Source: an uncultured Microbulbifer sp.
Lineage (GTDB): Bacteria; Pseudomonadota; Gammaproteobacteria; Pseudomonadales; Cellvibrionaceae
Length of the DNA stretch: 64,000 nt
Reading direction: 5' to 3'
Assembly: GCF_947504145.1 (NCBI RefSeq)
Contig: NZ_CANNGQ010000005.1
Span: 1-64,000, forward strand
Shown here one piece after another: positions 1-8,461 of this stretch. The first letter of the stretch is position 1, and each line of letters opens with the position of its first letter. The notes beneath the pieces were generated by a model, which had not been told where the DNA came from, searched no databases, and saw only the letters and a list, made by a program, of their open reading frames with translations. The position numbers and the translations under genes were made by a program.

Positions 1-171
1 CACAGCTCTGTCCAAGGTTTCTGTGTGTAACACGCCTGTGAATAACTAAAAAAACCGTATTTAAATCAATCCACAAGTAACTCGAGAATCCAGCCGGGGA
101 TCACCTGGGCGGTTTAACGGAAAAAGTTACTCACGACTGCATACAGAAAGCACTGGAAATAGAAAGCTCAA

Positions 172-199
172 ACAATTAGATTGTGCGCAATCTAATTGT
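172..199. promoter_or_regulatory. OhrR/MarR-type operator dyad upstream of the peroxidase
   Basis: Two perfect 12-bp arms (ACAATTAGATTG and its complement) are separated by 4 bp and end 30 bp before the peroxidase start. The AT-rich CAATT...AATTG layout resembles published OhrR operators, and an OhrR-like gene is the second gene of the same unit, so autoregulation is the simplest reading. A weak promoter candidate (TTGTGC near 182, CATACT near 206) would place the dyad over the -35. Positions 1-171 hold no gene I can support. Confidence 0.7.
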
Positions 200-229
200 G
201 AAAAACATACTTATCCAGGAGATGCATCG

Positions 230-709
230 ATGACAGACCTCTACACCATTCCCGTACCGACCAATGACGGACAGCAGGCCACACTGGAAGATTACAAAGG
301 GAAAGTTGCACTGATCGTAAACACTGCGAGCAAGTGCGGTTTCACGCCGCAATACAAGGGGCTGGAAGAGCTGTATCGAAAGTACAAAGAGCGCGGTCTG
401 GTGATACTGGGGTTTCCGTGTAATCAGTTTGGCCAGCAGGAACCGGGAAGTGACAGCGAAATACAGGAGTTCTGTACCTTGAACTATGGGGTGAGTTTTC
501 CCGTTTACGGGAAGTTGGAGGTTAATGGCTCTAACGCTCACCCGCTATTCTCGCACCTGAAGCAGGCTGCGCCGGGTATCCTTGGTACGGAGGGTATCAA
601 ATGGAACTTCACCAAGTTCCTGGTAAATCGCGACGGCGAGGTGGTAAATCGCTATGCGCCGAAAGACAAGCCGCAAGACCTGGAAGCGGATATCGAGAAG
701 CTGCTTTGA
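230..709 (+). CDS. Glutathione peroxidase family protein (Cys type, probably thioredoxin-dependent)
   Basis: This is a thioredoxin-fold peroxidase of 159 residues, normal for the bacterial family, that reduces H2O2 and organic hydroperoxides. The signature [12 protein letters not shown] puts the peroxidatic Cys at residue 36 (Cys, not selenocysteine). Gln70 in the NQFG.QEPG block and Trp125-Asn126 in KWNF complete the usual catalytic set. Cys82 in EIQEFC sits where thioredoxin-dependent members carry their resolving Cys, so the reductant is probably thioredoxin despite the family name. There is no signal peptide, so it is cytoplasmic. The ATG has AGGAG about 8 bases upstream. The stop overlaps the proposed TTG start of the ohrR-like gene, and a dyad just upstream supports peroxide-responsive control. 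Family call is secure; electron donor is inferred. Confidence 0.93.
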   Translation: MTDLYTIPVPTNDGQQATLEDYKGKVALIVNTASKCGFTPQYKGLEELYRKYKERGLVILGFPCNQFGQQEPGSDSEIQEFCTLNYGVSFPVYGKLEVNGSNAHPLFSHLKQAAPGILGTEGIKWNFTKFLVNRDGEVVNRYAPKDKPQDLEADIEKLL

Positions 710-1200
710 GCCACCCGACAAACAAATCTCCAGATTCTGGTGGGGCATCGTTGAACCTGGATAGGCAGCTCTGCTTTGCCCTCTATGCGACATCCCGGGC
801 AATGACCCGGGCCTACCAACCCATGCTGCGTACCCTCGGTATCACCTACCCTCAGTACCTTGTGTTGCTGGTTTTGTGGCAGTGGGATAACGAGCAGAGA
901 GATCCCGGGCAAAGTACAGTGAGTGCCCTTGGTGACCAGCTCATGCTGGACTCGGGTACTCTGACACCATTGCTGAAGCGCATGGAGCTGCAGGGGCTTG
1001 TGGCCCGGGAGCGGGGGACTCTGGATGAGCGGGTGACACTCATCCGGCTCAAGGATGAGGGGCGGCAGCTCCAGTCGTTGGCGAGGTCCTGGCGGGCTGC
1101 TGCGCTGGATCAGCTCGCCGTGCCGAAGGAGCGGTTGGTGGCTTTGCAAAAGGAGCTGTGGACACTGCTGGATACACTTCAGTCTACAGGTGGGAAATAG
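706..1200 (+). CDS. ohrR: OhrR-like MarR-family organic peroxide sensor
   Basis: This 164-residue winged-helix protein has the OhrR hallmark near its N-terminus, [17 protein letters not shown], in which the Cys (residue 23 with this start) is the peroxide-sensing thiol. The MarR wing segment [15 protein letters not shown]...DERVTLIRL follows around residues 90-125. I chose TTG at 706 because it overlaps the peroxidase stop as TTGA, has GAGAAG upstream and places the Cys where OhrR proteins carry it; TTG at 751 is an alternative. In the family, the reduced repressor binds its operator and oxidation of the Cys releases it. The partner here is a glutathione peroxidase rather than ohr, which is less usual. 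It ends 522 bp before leuA. Confidence 0.88.
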   Translation: MSHPTNKSPDSGGASLNLDRQLCFALYATSRAMTRAYQPMLRTLGITYPQYLVLLVLWQWDNEQRDPGQSTVSALGDQLMLDSGTLTPLLKRMELQGLVARERGTLDERVTLIRLKDEGRQLQSLARSWRAAALDQLAVPKERLVALQKELWTLLDTLQSTGGK

Positions 1201-1448
1201 GATGAGTATCTTGATAATCCTTTGGATTTGTTAATGTTTTGTGTAAATGTGTTATTGTGCCTTTAATATTAGGATGGATCTTGATGTTGGCTGCCCGGTC
1301 GTCTTATAGTTCACCGCTCTGGTAGCTGGGTACTGTCCCAGGTGCCGGTAGCGTGGACATGAAGATAATCCACCACAACTTTGGGTAACTGTTCAAAAGA
1401 CAGTTCAAACCAAGTTGCTCCATAACCAGGACACTGAAAACAGCAGCC
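1201..1448. other. Start of the 522-bp non-coding stretch before leuA
   Basis: The stretch from 1201 to 1722 has no conventional gene. Its first part is AT-rich (1215-1275) and could carry a promoter, but I find no convincing -35/-10 pair. 1280-1400 contains several short self-complementary segments that could fold, and it matches no riboswitch class I can name. The second half holds a possible leader peptide and hairpins, listed separately, plus ACAGCGG-loop-CCGCTGT at about 1671-1689 followed by only three T. Confidence 0.5.
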
Positions 1449-1616
1449 ATGAACTCCGTAGCCCCCGTCGACCCGATATCTCCGGTCGTGAGGCCTCAGG
1501 CCTCATCTCTTTTCGTCAATTATTTCCTTTCCGGCCTGGCGAATTCCTGCGCCCAGCCGGCTGCTGCCTTCCTGCTACTAGCAAGCCTGCTACGACTGCC
1601 GCACCGCGGCATATAA
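1449..1616 (+). CDS. Possible leucine leader peptide (55 aa) upstream of leuA
   Basis: A 55-codon ORF lies in the long leader of leuA. Near its end is a dense Leu run, FLLLASLLRLPHRG, with codons CTG CTA CTA GCA AGC CTG CTA CGA CTG. Six of ten residues from codon 41 are Leu, and three use CTA, which is rare in GC-rich genomes. The layout recalls the enterobacterial leuL peptide (LLLLNASSLRGRR), where ribosome stalling on Leu codons controls attenuation. Hairpins at 1489-1505 and 1597-1611 fall within the ORF. Against it: the ATG has no good ribosome-binding site, and the terminator-like hairpin overlaps the ORF end instead of following it. An in-frame GTG near 1488 would give a shorter peptide. 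Evidence is suggestive only. Confidence 0.4.
   Translation: MNSVAPVDPISPVVRPQASSLFVNYFLSGLANSCAQPAAAFLLLASLLRLPHRGI
1489..1512 (+). promoter_or_regulatory. Hairpin with T-rich tail inside the leuA leader
   Basis: TGAGGCC and GGCCTCA form a 7-bp stem with a 3-base loop, followed by TCTCTTTTCG. It could act as a pause or weak intrinsic terminator within the leuA leader. It lies upstream of the Leu-codon run, where a pause hairpin would be expected in an attenuator. Function is inferred from position only. Confidence 0.35.
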
Positions 1617-1623
1617 TTTTATT
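1597..1623 (+). promoter_or_regulatory. Candidate attenuator hairpin or -10 region before leuA
   Basis: TGCCGC-ACC-GCGGCA forms a 6-bp GC-rich stem directly followed by TATAATTTTATT. Read as RNA it resembles an imperfect intrinsic terminator just after the Leu codons. Read as DNA, TATAAT at 1612-1617 is a perfect -10 hexamer, but I see no -35 at the right distance. Either reading would put leuA control here. Confidence 0.35.
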
Positions 1624-1722
1624 CCCCTATCGTTCTACAGAATTCCGAACTTAATTCGAGCAGTGCATAGACAGCGGCGTTTCCGCTGTTTAGCCTCGGG
1701 CCAGACTAGGAGATGAGCCCTG

Positions 1723-3258
1723 ATGAACACTAAAAAAGATAAGTTAGTCATTTTCGATACCACATTGCGCGATGGCGAGCAGAGCCCCGGCGCATCCATG
1801 ACCAAAGATGAAAAGGTACGCATTGCCGGTATGCTGGAACGTATGCGTGTCGATGTGATCGAGGCGGGCTTTGCGATTGCCAGCCAGGGTGATTTTGAAG
1901 CGGTGCAGGCGGTTGCGGAAACCGTAAAAGATTCTACCGTGTGCAGCCTCGCCAGAGCCGTAAAGGCGGATATCCTGCGCGCCGCCGAGTCGCTGAAGAA
2001 AGCGAACTCCTCCCGCATTCACACCTTTATCGCCACCTCTCCGATCCACATGAAGTACAAGCTGCAGATGGATCCCGAGGACGTACTCCGTCAGGCGGTG
2101 GATGCGGTCAAGCTTGCCCGTCAGCACACCGACGATGTGGAGTTTTCCCTGGAAGACGGCAGCCGTTCCGAGCCGGATTTCATGTACCGCATTATTGAAG
2201 CGGTGATCAAGGCGGGTGCCGGCACGATCAATATTCCAGATACCGTGGGCTACGGCGAGCCTGGAGAGTACGGAGCCATGTTCCGGCGGGTGATCGAGAA
2301 CGTCCCCAACGCTGATAAAGCGATCTTCTCCACGCATTGCCACAATGATCTTGGGTTGGCAGTGGCCAATTCCCTGTCTGCCGTGATGAACGGGGTTCGT
2401 CAGGTAGAGTGCACCATCAACGGCCTGGGGGAGCGCGCTGGTAATGCCTCTCTGGAAGAAATTGTGATGGCAGTGCGTACGCGCCAGGATCTCTACCCGG
2501 TAGAGACTGGCCTGGATGCCACGCATATTGTGCCGACCTCCCGTCTTGTGTCATCGATTACCGGATTTCCGGTGCAACCGAACAAGGCCATTGTTGGTGC
2601 CAATGCCTTTGCCCACGAATCTGGTATTCACCAGGACGGCGTGCTCAAGCATCGCGAGACTTATGAGATCATGCGCGCAGAAGATGTGGGCTGGGGTCAG
2701 AATCGCCTGGTGCTCGGCAAACACTCTGGCCGCGCTGCGGTAAAGGCGCGCTATGAAGAGCTGGGTGTGACCTTCGCGGATCCGGCCGAGTTCAATGTGC
2801 TGTTTCAGCGCTTCAAGGACCTTGCGGATAAAAAGCACGAGATTTTTGATGAAGACCTGCAGTCCTTGATCTCCGGTGCCGCTGACCCGGTGGAACACTA
2901 CCAGCTGGCGGACCTCGAAGTGCGCAGTAAAAGCGGAAGCTACCCCCAGGCACACCTGGTGCTGGTCATCGACGGTGAAAAGAAAACCTGCAGCGCGGAC
3001 GGCAGTGGCCCGGTGGATGCCACCTTCAAGGCGATCGAATCGGTTGTCGGCAGTAATGCCGATCTGAAGCTTTACTCTGTCAATGCGGTCACCCAGGGAA
3101 CTGACTCCCAGGGCAGTGTGACGGTTCGTCTGGAGCGGGATGGCAAGCTGGTCAACGGTGTCGGTGCGGATACGGATATTTTGGTGGCGTCCGCCAAAGC
3201 CTACCTGGATGCGTTAAACTTGCTGGCCAGCAAAAGCGCCAAACCCCAGGGCGTCTGA
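1723..3258 (+). CDS. leuA: 2-isopropylmalate synthase
   Basis: This cytoplasmic enzyme condenses acetyl-CoA with 2-oxoisovalerate, the first committed step of leucine synthesis. The DRE-TIM signature [13 protein letters not shown] is at residues 11-23, the metal-binding HCHNDLG motif near 205 and [13 protein letters not shown] near 235. The C-terminal third (about 390-505) is the LeuA regulatory domain expected to bind leucine. At 511 aa it matches the long LeuA form. The EFS-type substrate segment ([13 protein letters not shown]) and the context favour isopropylmalate over citramalate synthase. The ATG has AGGAG 10 bases upstream. leuB/C/D are not in the window; ilvE lies 50 kb away. A possible Leu-rich leader precedes it. 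Confidence 0.95.
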   Translation: MNTKKDKLVIFDTTLRDGEQSPGASMTKDEKVRIAGMLERMRVDVIEAGFAIASQGDFEAVQAVAETVKDSTVCSLARAVKADILRAAESLKKANSSRIHTFIATSPIHMKYKLQMDPEDVLRQAVDAVKLARQHTDDVEFSLEDGSRSEPDFMYRIIEAVIKAGAGTINIPDTVGYGEPGEYGAMFRRVIENVPNADKAIFSTHCHNDLGLAVANSLSAVMNGVRQVECTINGLGERAGNASLEEIVMAVRTRQDLYPVETGLDATHIVPTSRLVSSITGFPVQPNKAIVGANAFAHESGIHQDGVLKHRETYEIMRAEDVGWGQNRLVLGKHSGRAAVKARYEELGVTFADPAEFNVLFQRFKDLADKKHEIFDEDLQSLISGAADPVEHYQLADLEVRSKSGSYPQAHLVLVIDGEKKTCSADGSGPVDATFKAIESVVGSNADLKLYSVNAVTQGTDSQGSVTVRLERDGKLVNGVGADTDILVASAKAYLDALNLLASKSAKPQGV

Positions 3259-3282
3259 GCGCTAACCATACCGGGATTCAAT

Positions 3283-4086
3283 GTGAACGAACTGCAGCGG
3301 ACGGAATATCTCACGGCACTGGGCGTCACCAGTTATATGCCGCGCTTCTGTCTGCCGCTGGCACCGGAGCCGTTACAGGCGCTCCTGCCACCTCCGCTCG
3401 ATGAATCCCCGGTGACGGTAGCCCCGGCAGCCGCGGCCATGGCGGCTGCCGGGGTCGCTGTAGCAACGGCTACTACGTCCAGCGAAGCGACTGCCGCGGC
3501 AGATAGTACGCCTGCCGCGCCTTCGCCGGATGTGGGGCGAGTAATCGGCAGTATTGCCGCAGAGGTTCGCGTAACCTCTGCCGCTGCGCAGCAGGCAACG
3601 CCGGTTGCGCCCCCGCAACGGCAGGTAGCCCCCTTTGTGTTGAGTTGCTGGCGGCTGGGTGACGAGGTGCTGGCGGTGGATAGCCGGGAACCTGGGACAG
3701 CACTACCGATTGAATCCCTGTTTGGAAATATTGTTCGTGCGCTTGGGTGGCAACAGCTGGAATCCGAGCGCAATAAATTGCGTTGGCCACTGGCAGAAAA
3801 CCCGTTTGCAGCAGCAGCGGGTGCTGATGATGCCAAAGATACCTGTAGCAGCTGGCTGGAAGCGGCGTGTCTGCGCAACCCGGTGAAATCTATCTGGTTG
3901 CTCGGGCAGCAGGCCCAGGAATTTTGCGCGCCTGTTCCTCTGGAGGTAGGCGAACCAGTGAATGACTGGCAGGGCATAAGCATCCTCTCTATGCCCAGCC
4001 TGACCGAGTTGTTACAGGAGCCCGCGCGCAAGCGTGAAGTGTGGAATCTGCTGCGCAAACTCTATCCCGAACAGACCCGGCGTTAG
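3283..4086 (+). CDS. Uncharacterised protein with Ala/Thr-rich linker, next to rimI
   Basis: A 267-residue protein with a GTG start. Residues 1-35 (YLTALGVTSYMPRFCLPLAPEP) and about 115-267 look folded. Between them, about residues 40-110, is a low-complexity Ala/Thr/Pro linker rich in A, V, T and S. The C-terminal part contains FVLSCWRLGDEVLAVDSREPG and a conserved-looking SIWLLGQQAQEF segment. There is no signal peptide or TM helix. Proteins of this type precede rimI in several gammaproteobacteria as I remember it, but I know no function. It starts 24 bp after leuA, so co-transcription is possible. The stop codon lies within the left arm of a palindromic repeat, so that repeat forms its 3' end. 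Confidence 0.8.
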   Translation: MNELQRTEYLTALGVTSYMPRFCLPLAPEPLQALLPPPLDESPVTVAPAAAAMAAAGVAVATATTSSEATAAADSTPAAPSPDVGRVIGSIAAEVRVTSAAAQQATPVAPPQRQVAPFVLSCWRLGDEVLAVDSREPGTALPIESLFGNIVRALGWQQLESERNKLRWPLAENPFAAAAGADDAKDTCSSWLEAACLRNPVKSIWLLGQQAQEFCAPVPLEVGEPVNDWQGISILSMPSLTELLQEPARKREVWNLLRKLYPEQTRR

Positions 4087-4246
4087 TGGTCCATGCGGAA
4101 AGTTGCGTAACTGTTCGCTTCGCCAAAGCGTCCAGCTCTGCGTTGAGAAAGTTTGAAATAGAACCACTATTCCTGCGCTTTCTCGCCTTAATCTGAACGC
4201 TTTGGCTGTGCTCCTTAGTAACCGAACTTCCCGCATGGACCACTAA
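4083..4246. repeat. 164-bp palindromic intergenic element (MITE-like)
   Basis: The outer 22-bp arms (4083-4104 and 4225-4246, starting TTAGTGGTCCATG) match with one mismatch. Further in, CCAAAGCGT..CAG on the left pairs with its complement on the right. A nested hairpin GAGAAAG...CTTTCTC (about 4145-4185) encloses AATAG-AACCA-CTATT. The whole element could fold as one long imperfect hairpin. It has no ORF and no transposase, and the left arm supplies the upstream gene's stop. It resembles non-autonomous miniature elements; copy number in the genome is unknown. Confidence 0.75.
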
Positions 4247-4268
4247 ACGTTTCAACACCAAGTGCCCA

Positions 4269-4823
4269 GTGCCGATCACGGAAGCCGCTCCAGTGAACCC
4301 TCCCTCCTCCAAACCTCGCTCCAGCACCACATCTCCCGAGACAACTTCTCTGGCACCCGACGAGGGCTTATGCCTCGGGAAGGCAAATAATTCAGACTGT
4401 GACGCTCTGGCGGCCTTGGCTCGCAGCGCCCACAGCCACCCGTGGAGTGCATCGCAATACCGAGACAGTCTCGCTTCCGGGCATACTTGCTGGGTGTTGC
4501 GTGCCGCTGATGATGAGGTGGGCGGCCGGGAAATTGCCGCCTGCTGCGTGGTCAGCCGACTGTTTGACGAGGTGGAAATTCTGGATGTCGCAGTAGCGCC
4601 GCAGTGGCGTCGCCAGGGCGTCGGCGGCCGCTTGCTGGAGGATATTTTTTCGCAGCTACCGGAAGACATCGCGCGGATATTACTGGAAGTGCGTGCGTCC
4701 AACCGTCCCGCCCGTGCGCTGTATCGCAAGCTTGGGTTTTCTGAAGACGGGCGCCGCAAAAACTACTATCCAAAACCGGATGGTAGCCGGGAAGACGCGC
4801 TGCTGATGAGTCTGGTATTGTAG
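4269..4823 (+). CDS. rimI: RimI-like ribosomal protein S18 alanine N-acetyltransferase
   Basis: A GNAT acetyltransferase that in E. coli acetylates the N-terminal Ala of ribosomal protein S18. The acetyl-CoA loop RRQGVGGRLL is near residues 115-124. LEVRASNRPARALYRKLGF and the closing DGSREDALLMSLVL are typical RimI C-terminal segments. At 184 aa it is longer than usual (about 150); the extra 35-40 residues are N-terminal and Pro/Ser/Thr-rich. The GTG start used here has no strong ribosome-binding site and lies 22 bp after the palindromic repeat, so the true start may be further in. It precedes a MATE exporter by 75 bp. Confidence 0.88.
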   Translation: MPITEAAPVNPPSSKPRSSTTSPETTSLAPDEGLCLGKANNSDCDALAALARSAHSHPWSASQYRDSLASGHTCWVLRAADDEVGGREIAACCVVSRLFDEVEILDVAVAPQWRRQGVGGRLLEDIFSQLPEDIARILLEVRASNRPARALYRKLGFSEDGRRKNYYPKPDGSREDALLMSLVL

Positions 4824-4898
4824 GCTTCAGCCGTGGGGCCCGCGACGCCAGTGTATGTATCACGGTGCCAGCCGCCCGCTTCTATTTCCGGAATTACC

Positions 4899-6323
4899 AT
4901 GCCGACCAATCGTACCCATCCGTCACTGCTCGAAGGACCGGTCGCAGGTCACTTGCGCCGCCTCGCGTTACCTATGGTGTGGGGCATTCTTGCCACCATG
5001 TCATTCAATGTGGTGGACACCTACTTTGTCGCGCAGCTGGGCGATGCGCCCCTGGCGGCGATGAGTTTTACTTTTCCGGTTGTGATGGTGATCAATGCCC
5101 TGGCCATTGGCCTGGGGGCGGGCACCTCATCGGCGGTGGCGCGTGCCTACGGGATCGGAGATATGGCTCGCGTGCGCCAACTGGTGAGCGACGCCACTTT
5201 GCTCGCGCTGCTGATTGCCCTGGTTGTGGGTGCAGTGGGGCTGTTGACCATTGAACCGCTGTTCCGTCTACTCGGTGCCGAGCCGCGTTTGTTACCGCTG
5301 ATTGCGGAATACATGGTGCCCTGGTATCTGGGGGCGGTATTTGCAGTCGTTCCCATGGTTTCCCTGTCGGCGTTGCGAGCCATCGGCAATAGCGCGATTA
5401 CCGGCAAGATCCTGATGGCGGTTGCACTGTTCAATTTGATTCTTGATCCGCTACTGATATTCGGTTTGTATGGCTTTCCCCGGTTGGAATTGCAGGGGGC
5501 GGCAGTAGCGACGGTGATCGCCCGTGGATTGAGTTTTCTGATCGCGCTGTATGTGCTGGTGAAGCGTGAACAGATTCTGGTAATGCCCAGCTGGCAATGG
5601 CCTGTACTGCGGAGCTCCTGGAGTGCACTGCTCGCAGTGGGGCTGCCCGCAATTGCCACCAATGTGATTATTCCCATGTCTGGTGGTGTGGTGGTCGCGC
5701 TGGTTGCCAGCCACGGGGTGGATGCGGTGGCGGGGCTGGGTGTTGCGTTGCGTATTGAGCCTGTAGCCCTGATCGTGTTTTACGCACTGTCGTCTGTGGT
5801 GGGTCCCTTTATGGGGCAGAACGCCGGAGCGGGACAGTTCGACCGTTTGTCCGAGACACTGGTAGTGCTGGCAAAATTTTGCCTGTTGTCAGGCATGGGG
5901 CTGGCGATTGTGCTCTGGGTGATCGGCGGTCCAGTGGTATCCCTGTTTAGTGATTCGCCGCAAGTGATTGCAGTGGCGGTGGCTTATCTGAGCCTGGTGC
6001 CGTTCAGTTACGCGGGATACGGCTTCGTGATGTCGGCTAACGCAGCGTTTAATGGCCTCGGCCACCCGCTGCCCGGCACCTTTATTTCATTTTTACGCGT
6101 GCTCGGGATTTACCTGCCTTTGGCCTGGCTGGGTAACCAGTTTTGGGGGATTCAGGGGCTATTTGTGGCCACGCTGATTTCCAACCTGCTGTTGGGCGTA
6201 TTGGCCTGGTGGTGGTTGCGTCGGTATTTACAATCCCATAGCACGGAACTTCGTCGTGCGGTGCCGGAACAACCCGCTGGCATGTCGGGCCAGGCTAATT
6301 CGGACCGGGCTGTTTCCAAGTAG
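4899..6323 (+). CDS. MATE-family efflux transporter (NorM-like)
   Basis: A 474-residue inner-membrane protein with the twelve-TM pattern of MATE exporters, which expel cationic or drug-like compounds using Na+ or H+. The N-terminal half has LALPMVWGILATMSFNVVDTYFVAQLGDAPLAA and the second half repeats the fold (VGLPAIATNVIIPMSGGVVVALVASHGVDAVAGLG). I start at ATG 4899 (MPTNRTHPS): upstream codons add a Cys/Pro-rich stretch unlike the family, and the new start leads directly into TM1. The gene ends 37 bp from the convergent aminopeptidase. Substrate is unknown. Confidence 0.9.
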   Translation: MPTNRTHPSLLEGPVAGHLRRLALPMVWGILATMSFNVVDTYFVAQLGDAPLAAMSFTFPVVMVINALAIGLGAGTSSAVARAYGIGDMARVRQLVSDATLLALLIALVVGAVGLLTIEPLFRLLGAEPRLLPLIAEYMVPWYLGAVFAVVPMVSLSALRAIGNSAITGKILMAVALFNLILDPLLIFGLYGFPRLELQGAAVATVIARGLSFLIALYVLVKREQILVMPSWQWPVLRSSWSALLAVGLPAIATNVIIPMSGGVVVALVASHGVDAVAGLGVALRIEPVALIVFYALSSVVGPFMGQNAGAGQFDRLSETLVVLAKFCLLSGMGLAIVLWVIGGPVVSLFSDSPQVIAVAVAYLSLVPFSYAGYGFVMSANAAFNGLGHPLPGTFISFLRVLGIYLPLAWLGNQFWGIQGLFVATLISNLLLGVLAWWWLRRYLQSHSTELRRAVPEQPAGMSGQANSDRAVSK

Positions 6324-6359
6324 GTGCCGCCTCACTTTCCTGCTCTGTGCCTCCCTATA

Positions 6360-8135
6360 TCATTCTCTTTCGATGGGCTGGGTGGCCGTGGTCAGCCAGT
6401 TCTGGGTGCGAGCATTTACCAGGGGGGCCAGTGTCTCGCGAACTTTCTGGTGGTACCGGTTCAGCCATTCCAGCTCGTCGTCGGTCAGTAATGTCGGCTC
6501 GATCAACTGGCGTTCGATGGGCGCGAGGGTCAGCTCTTCGAATTCAAGAAAGCCCGAAAAATCATCACAGGGTTTTACAAAAATAAGATTCTCGATACGA
6601 ATGCCATACTCACCGGTGCGATAAAACCCCGGTTCGTTGGACACAATCATCCCTGCTTCCAGGGGGACATTGGAATTTGCCTTGCCGATGCGCTGCGGGC
6701 CCTCGTGCACACTCAGAAAACTGCCCACACCGTGTCCGGTGCCGTGGGCGTAATCCAGTCCCACACTCCACAGTGACTGTCGCGCGAATGCATCGATTTG
6801 CTCACCGCAGGTCCCTTCGGGAAAGCGCAAGGTGGCAAGGGCGATATGTCCCTTGAGCACGCGGGTGAAGTGGTCTTTTGCCTCGGCGTGAAAAGGCCCA
6901 AGGGCGACGGTGCGGGTGACGTCTGTGGTGCCGTCCGGGTATTGACCGCCGGAGTCGATAAGATAAATCCCCTCAGCCTGCATCGGCAAATTGGATTCTG
7001 CATCGACCCGGTAGTGCACGATGGCGCCGTTGCCGCGATATCCGGAGATGGAATCGAAGCTGTCGTCGGTAAAACCTTCACGCATTTCCCGCTTGCTTCT
7101 CAACAGCTTTACCGCTTCTAGTTCGCCGAAATTTTCTTGCTGCACGGCGTCCGGCAGCTCGGCGAGAAATTCACACAGCGCTGCGCCATCGCGTATATGG
7201 GCGGCGCGGCTGCCGTCCAGTTCCACTGAATTTTTCACGGCCTTTGCCCGGGTGATCGGATCGCGTTCCCGCAGGACGTCGATCGTCCGGCTGCGCAACT
7301 GCTCCAGTGTCCAGCTGTTGGTCAACTGCGGATCTGCCCACACCGATTGCAAGTGCCGACCTTCCGCTGCAGAAAACAGATCCATTTTCTGATGGACGAT
7401 TTCGATGTCATTGCCCAGGTGGTGGCGCAGCGTATTGCTGACTGCGGATTCCGCGAGATACAGGGTTGCCGTGCCATCCCGGTAAAGGAGCCCCATGCAC
7501 AAAGGCACTGGAAGGTGGGGGATATCGCTGCCGCGGATATTGAACAGCCAGGCGCAGACTTCCGGATTGGCCAGCCACAGCGCGTCCTGATTTTTTTCCG
7601 CAATCAGTCGGGCGATACGGTCGCGCTTGCTGGCACTGTTCTCGCCGGTGAATGTCTGGGGGTGTGGACGAGCGGGGTTGGATGGGGGATCCGGACGGTC
7701 CAGCCAAAGCCCATCAAGGGGGTTGTCATCCAGTGGCTGCAGGGAAATTCCGCGCTCGCTCAAACGGTTCTTCAGTGGGGCCAGACCCGGCGCGGTGTGC
7801 AGGCGCGGGTCGTAGCCCAGTACATCGCCTTGCTGCAGGGTTTCGCACAGCCAGTCGGCGATATCGTTTGCGGTGAGGTTTTTCTGTGCCAGTGGCTGGC
7901 TGCCAATCTGCTGCTGTGCCTGCAGGGTATAGCGTCCGTCGACAAACAGCGCCGAACCGCGCGTCGTCACCGCCGCGAGTCCGGCAGAGCCGGTAAAACC
8001 GGTGAGCCAGGCGAGGCGCTCGTCGGTAGCGGGCACATATTCGTTTTGATATTCGTCGCCGCGGGGAATGAGGAAGCCGTGCAATTGCCGTTTGCCCAGG
8101 GCTTTCTGCAGTGCCTGGATTTTTGCGTCGCTCAT
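6360..8135 (-). CDS. M24 Xaa-Pro aminopeptidase (large, PepP-like with two N-terminal domains)
   Basis: A 591-residue cytoplasmic metallopeptidase that removes N-terminal residues preceding proline. Two creatinase-type N-terminal domains span about 1-300. The C-terminal pita-bread domain carries the dimetal ligands in DSGGQYPDGTTDVTRT (two Asp), HGTGHGVGSFLSVHEGP (His), the Glu of SNEPG and the Glu of GIRIENL. The size and two N-terminal domains match the APP1/AmpP type of about 600 aa rather than the 440-aa E. coli PepP. I start at ATG 8135 (MSDAKIQALQ), which has AGGAG just upstream; a longer frame to 8216 lacks a site. It is convergent with the MATE gene. Confidence 0.93.
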   Translation of the reverse strand: MSDAKIQALQKALGKRQLHGFLIPRGDEYQNEYVPATDERLAWLTGFTGSAGLAAVTTRGSALFVDGRYTLQAQQQIGSQPLAQKNLTANDIADWLCETLQQGDVLGYDPRLHTAPGLAPLKNRLSERGISLQPLDDNPLDGLWLDRPDPPSNPARPHPQTFTGENSASKRDRIARLIAEKNQDALWLANPEVCAWLFNIRGSDIPHLPVPLCMGLLYRDGTATLYLAESAVSNTLRHHLGNDIEIVHQKMDLFSAAEGRHLQSVWADPQLTNSWTLEQLRSRTIDVLRERDPITRAKAVKNSVELDGSRAAHIRDGAALCEFLAELPDAVQQENFGELEAVKLLRSKREMREGFTDDSFDSISGYRGNGAIVHYRVDAESNLPMQAEGIYLIDSGGQYPDGTTDVTRTVALGPFHAEAKDHFTRVLKGHIALATLRFPEGTCGEQIDAFARQSLWSVGLDYAHGTGHGVGSFLSVHEGPQRIGKANSNVPLEAGMIVSNEPGFYRTGEYGIRIENLIFVKPCDDFSGFLEFEELTLAPIERQLIEPTLLTDDELEWLNRYHQKVRETLAPLVNARTQNWLTTATQPIERE

Positions 8136-8343
8136 GGTGGCTCCTGTTGTTTGCTTGTGCTGCTGTGGCAGTACCGCCATCGCGGCCATTTCTAGCTTAG
8201 AGGTTGCGGCGGGCAATTTCGATGGCGGAGCCTAGCGCATTTGCGGAGGTATCAAAAACCATAAACGGAGGCGGGGGTGTCTTGGGAGGATAGAAAATGC
8301 GCCTGCTAAGGAAAATCATTCCCGAATGCTATTGATTTATAGT

Positions 8344-8358
8344 TGCTAATCATTATCA
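8344..8358. promoter_or_regulatory. Fur box upstream of the TonB-dependent receptor
   Basis: Read on the minus strand, TGATAATGATTAGCA matches the 7-1-7 Fur consensus TGATAATNATTATCA at all defined bases but one. It lies 104 bp before the receptor start in the 326-bp divergent region 8136-8461, which has no other gene. Iron-repressed expression of the receptor is the direct prediction. Confidence 0.8.
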
Positions 8359-8461
8359 TTTGCGCGTCGCGATCGGGGGATGGCGGCGAATGTTCAGAGC
8401 GCAACTACTTGATCAACAACGTAATCAACTGCGCACTGTATAAAAATGGGGCAAAAGGGAT

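Noticed and set aside
37-220. Near-matches to DnaA boxes (TGTGAATAA at 37-45, TTATCCAGG at 211-219)
   Set aside because: Only imperfect matches, too few, and the neighbours are not replication genes; the dyad at 172-199 explains the region better.
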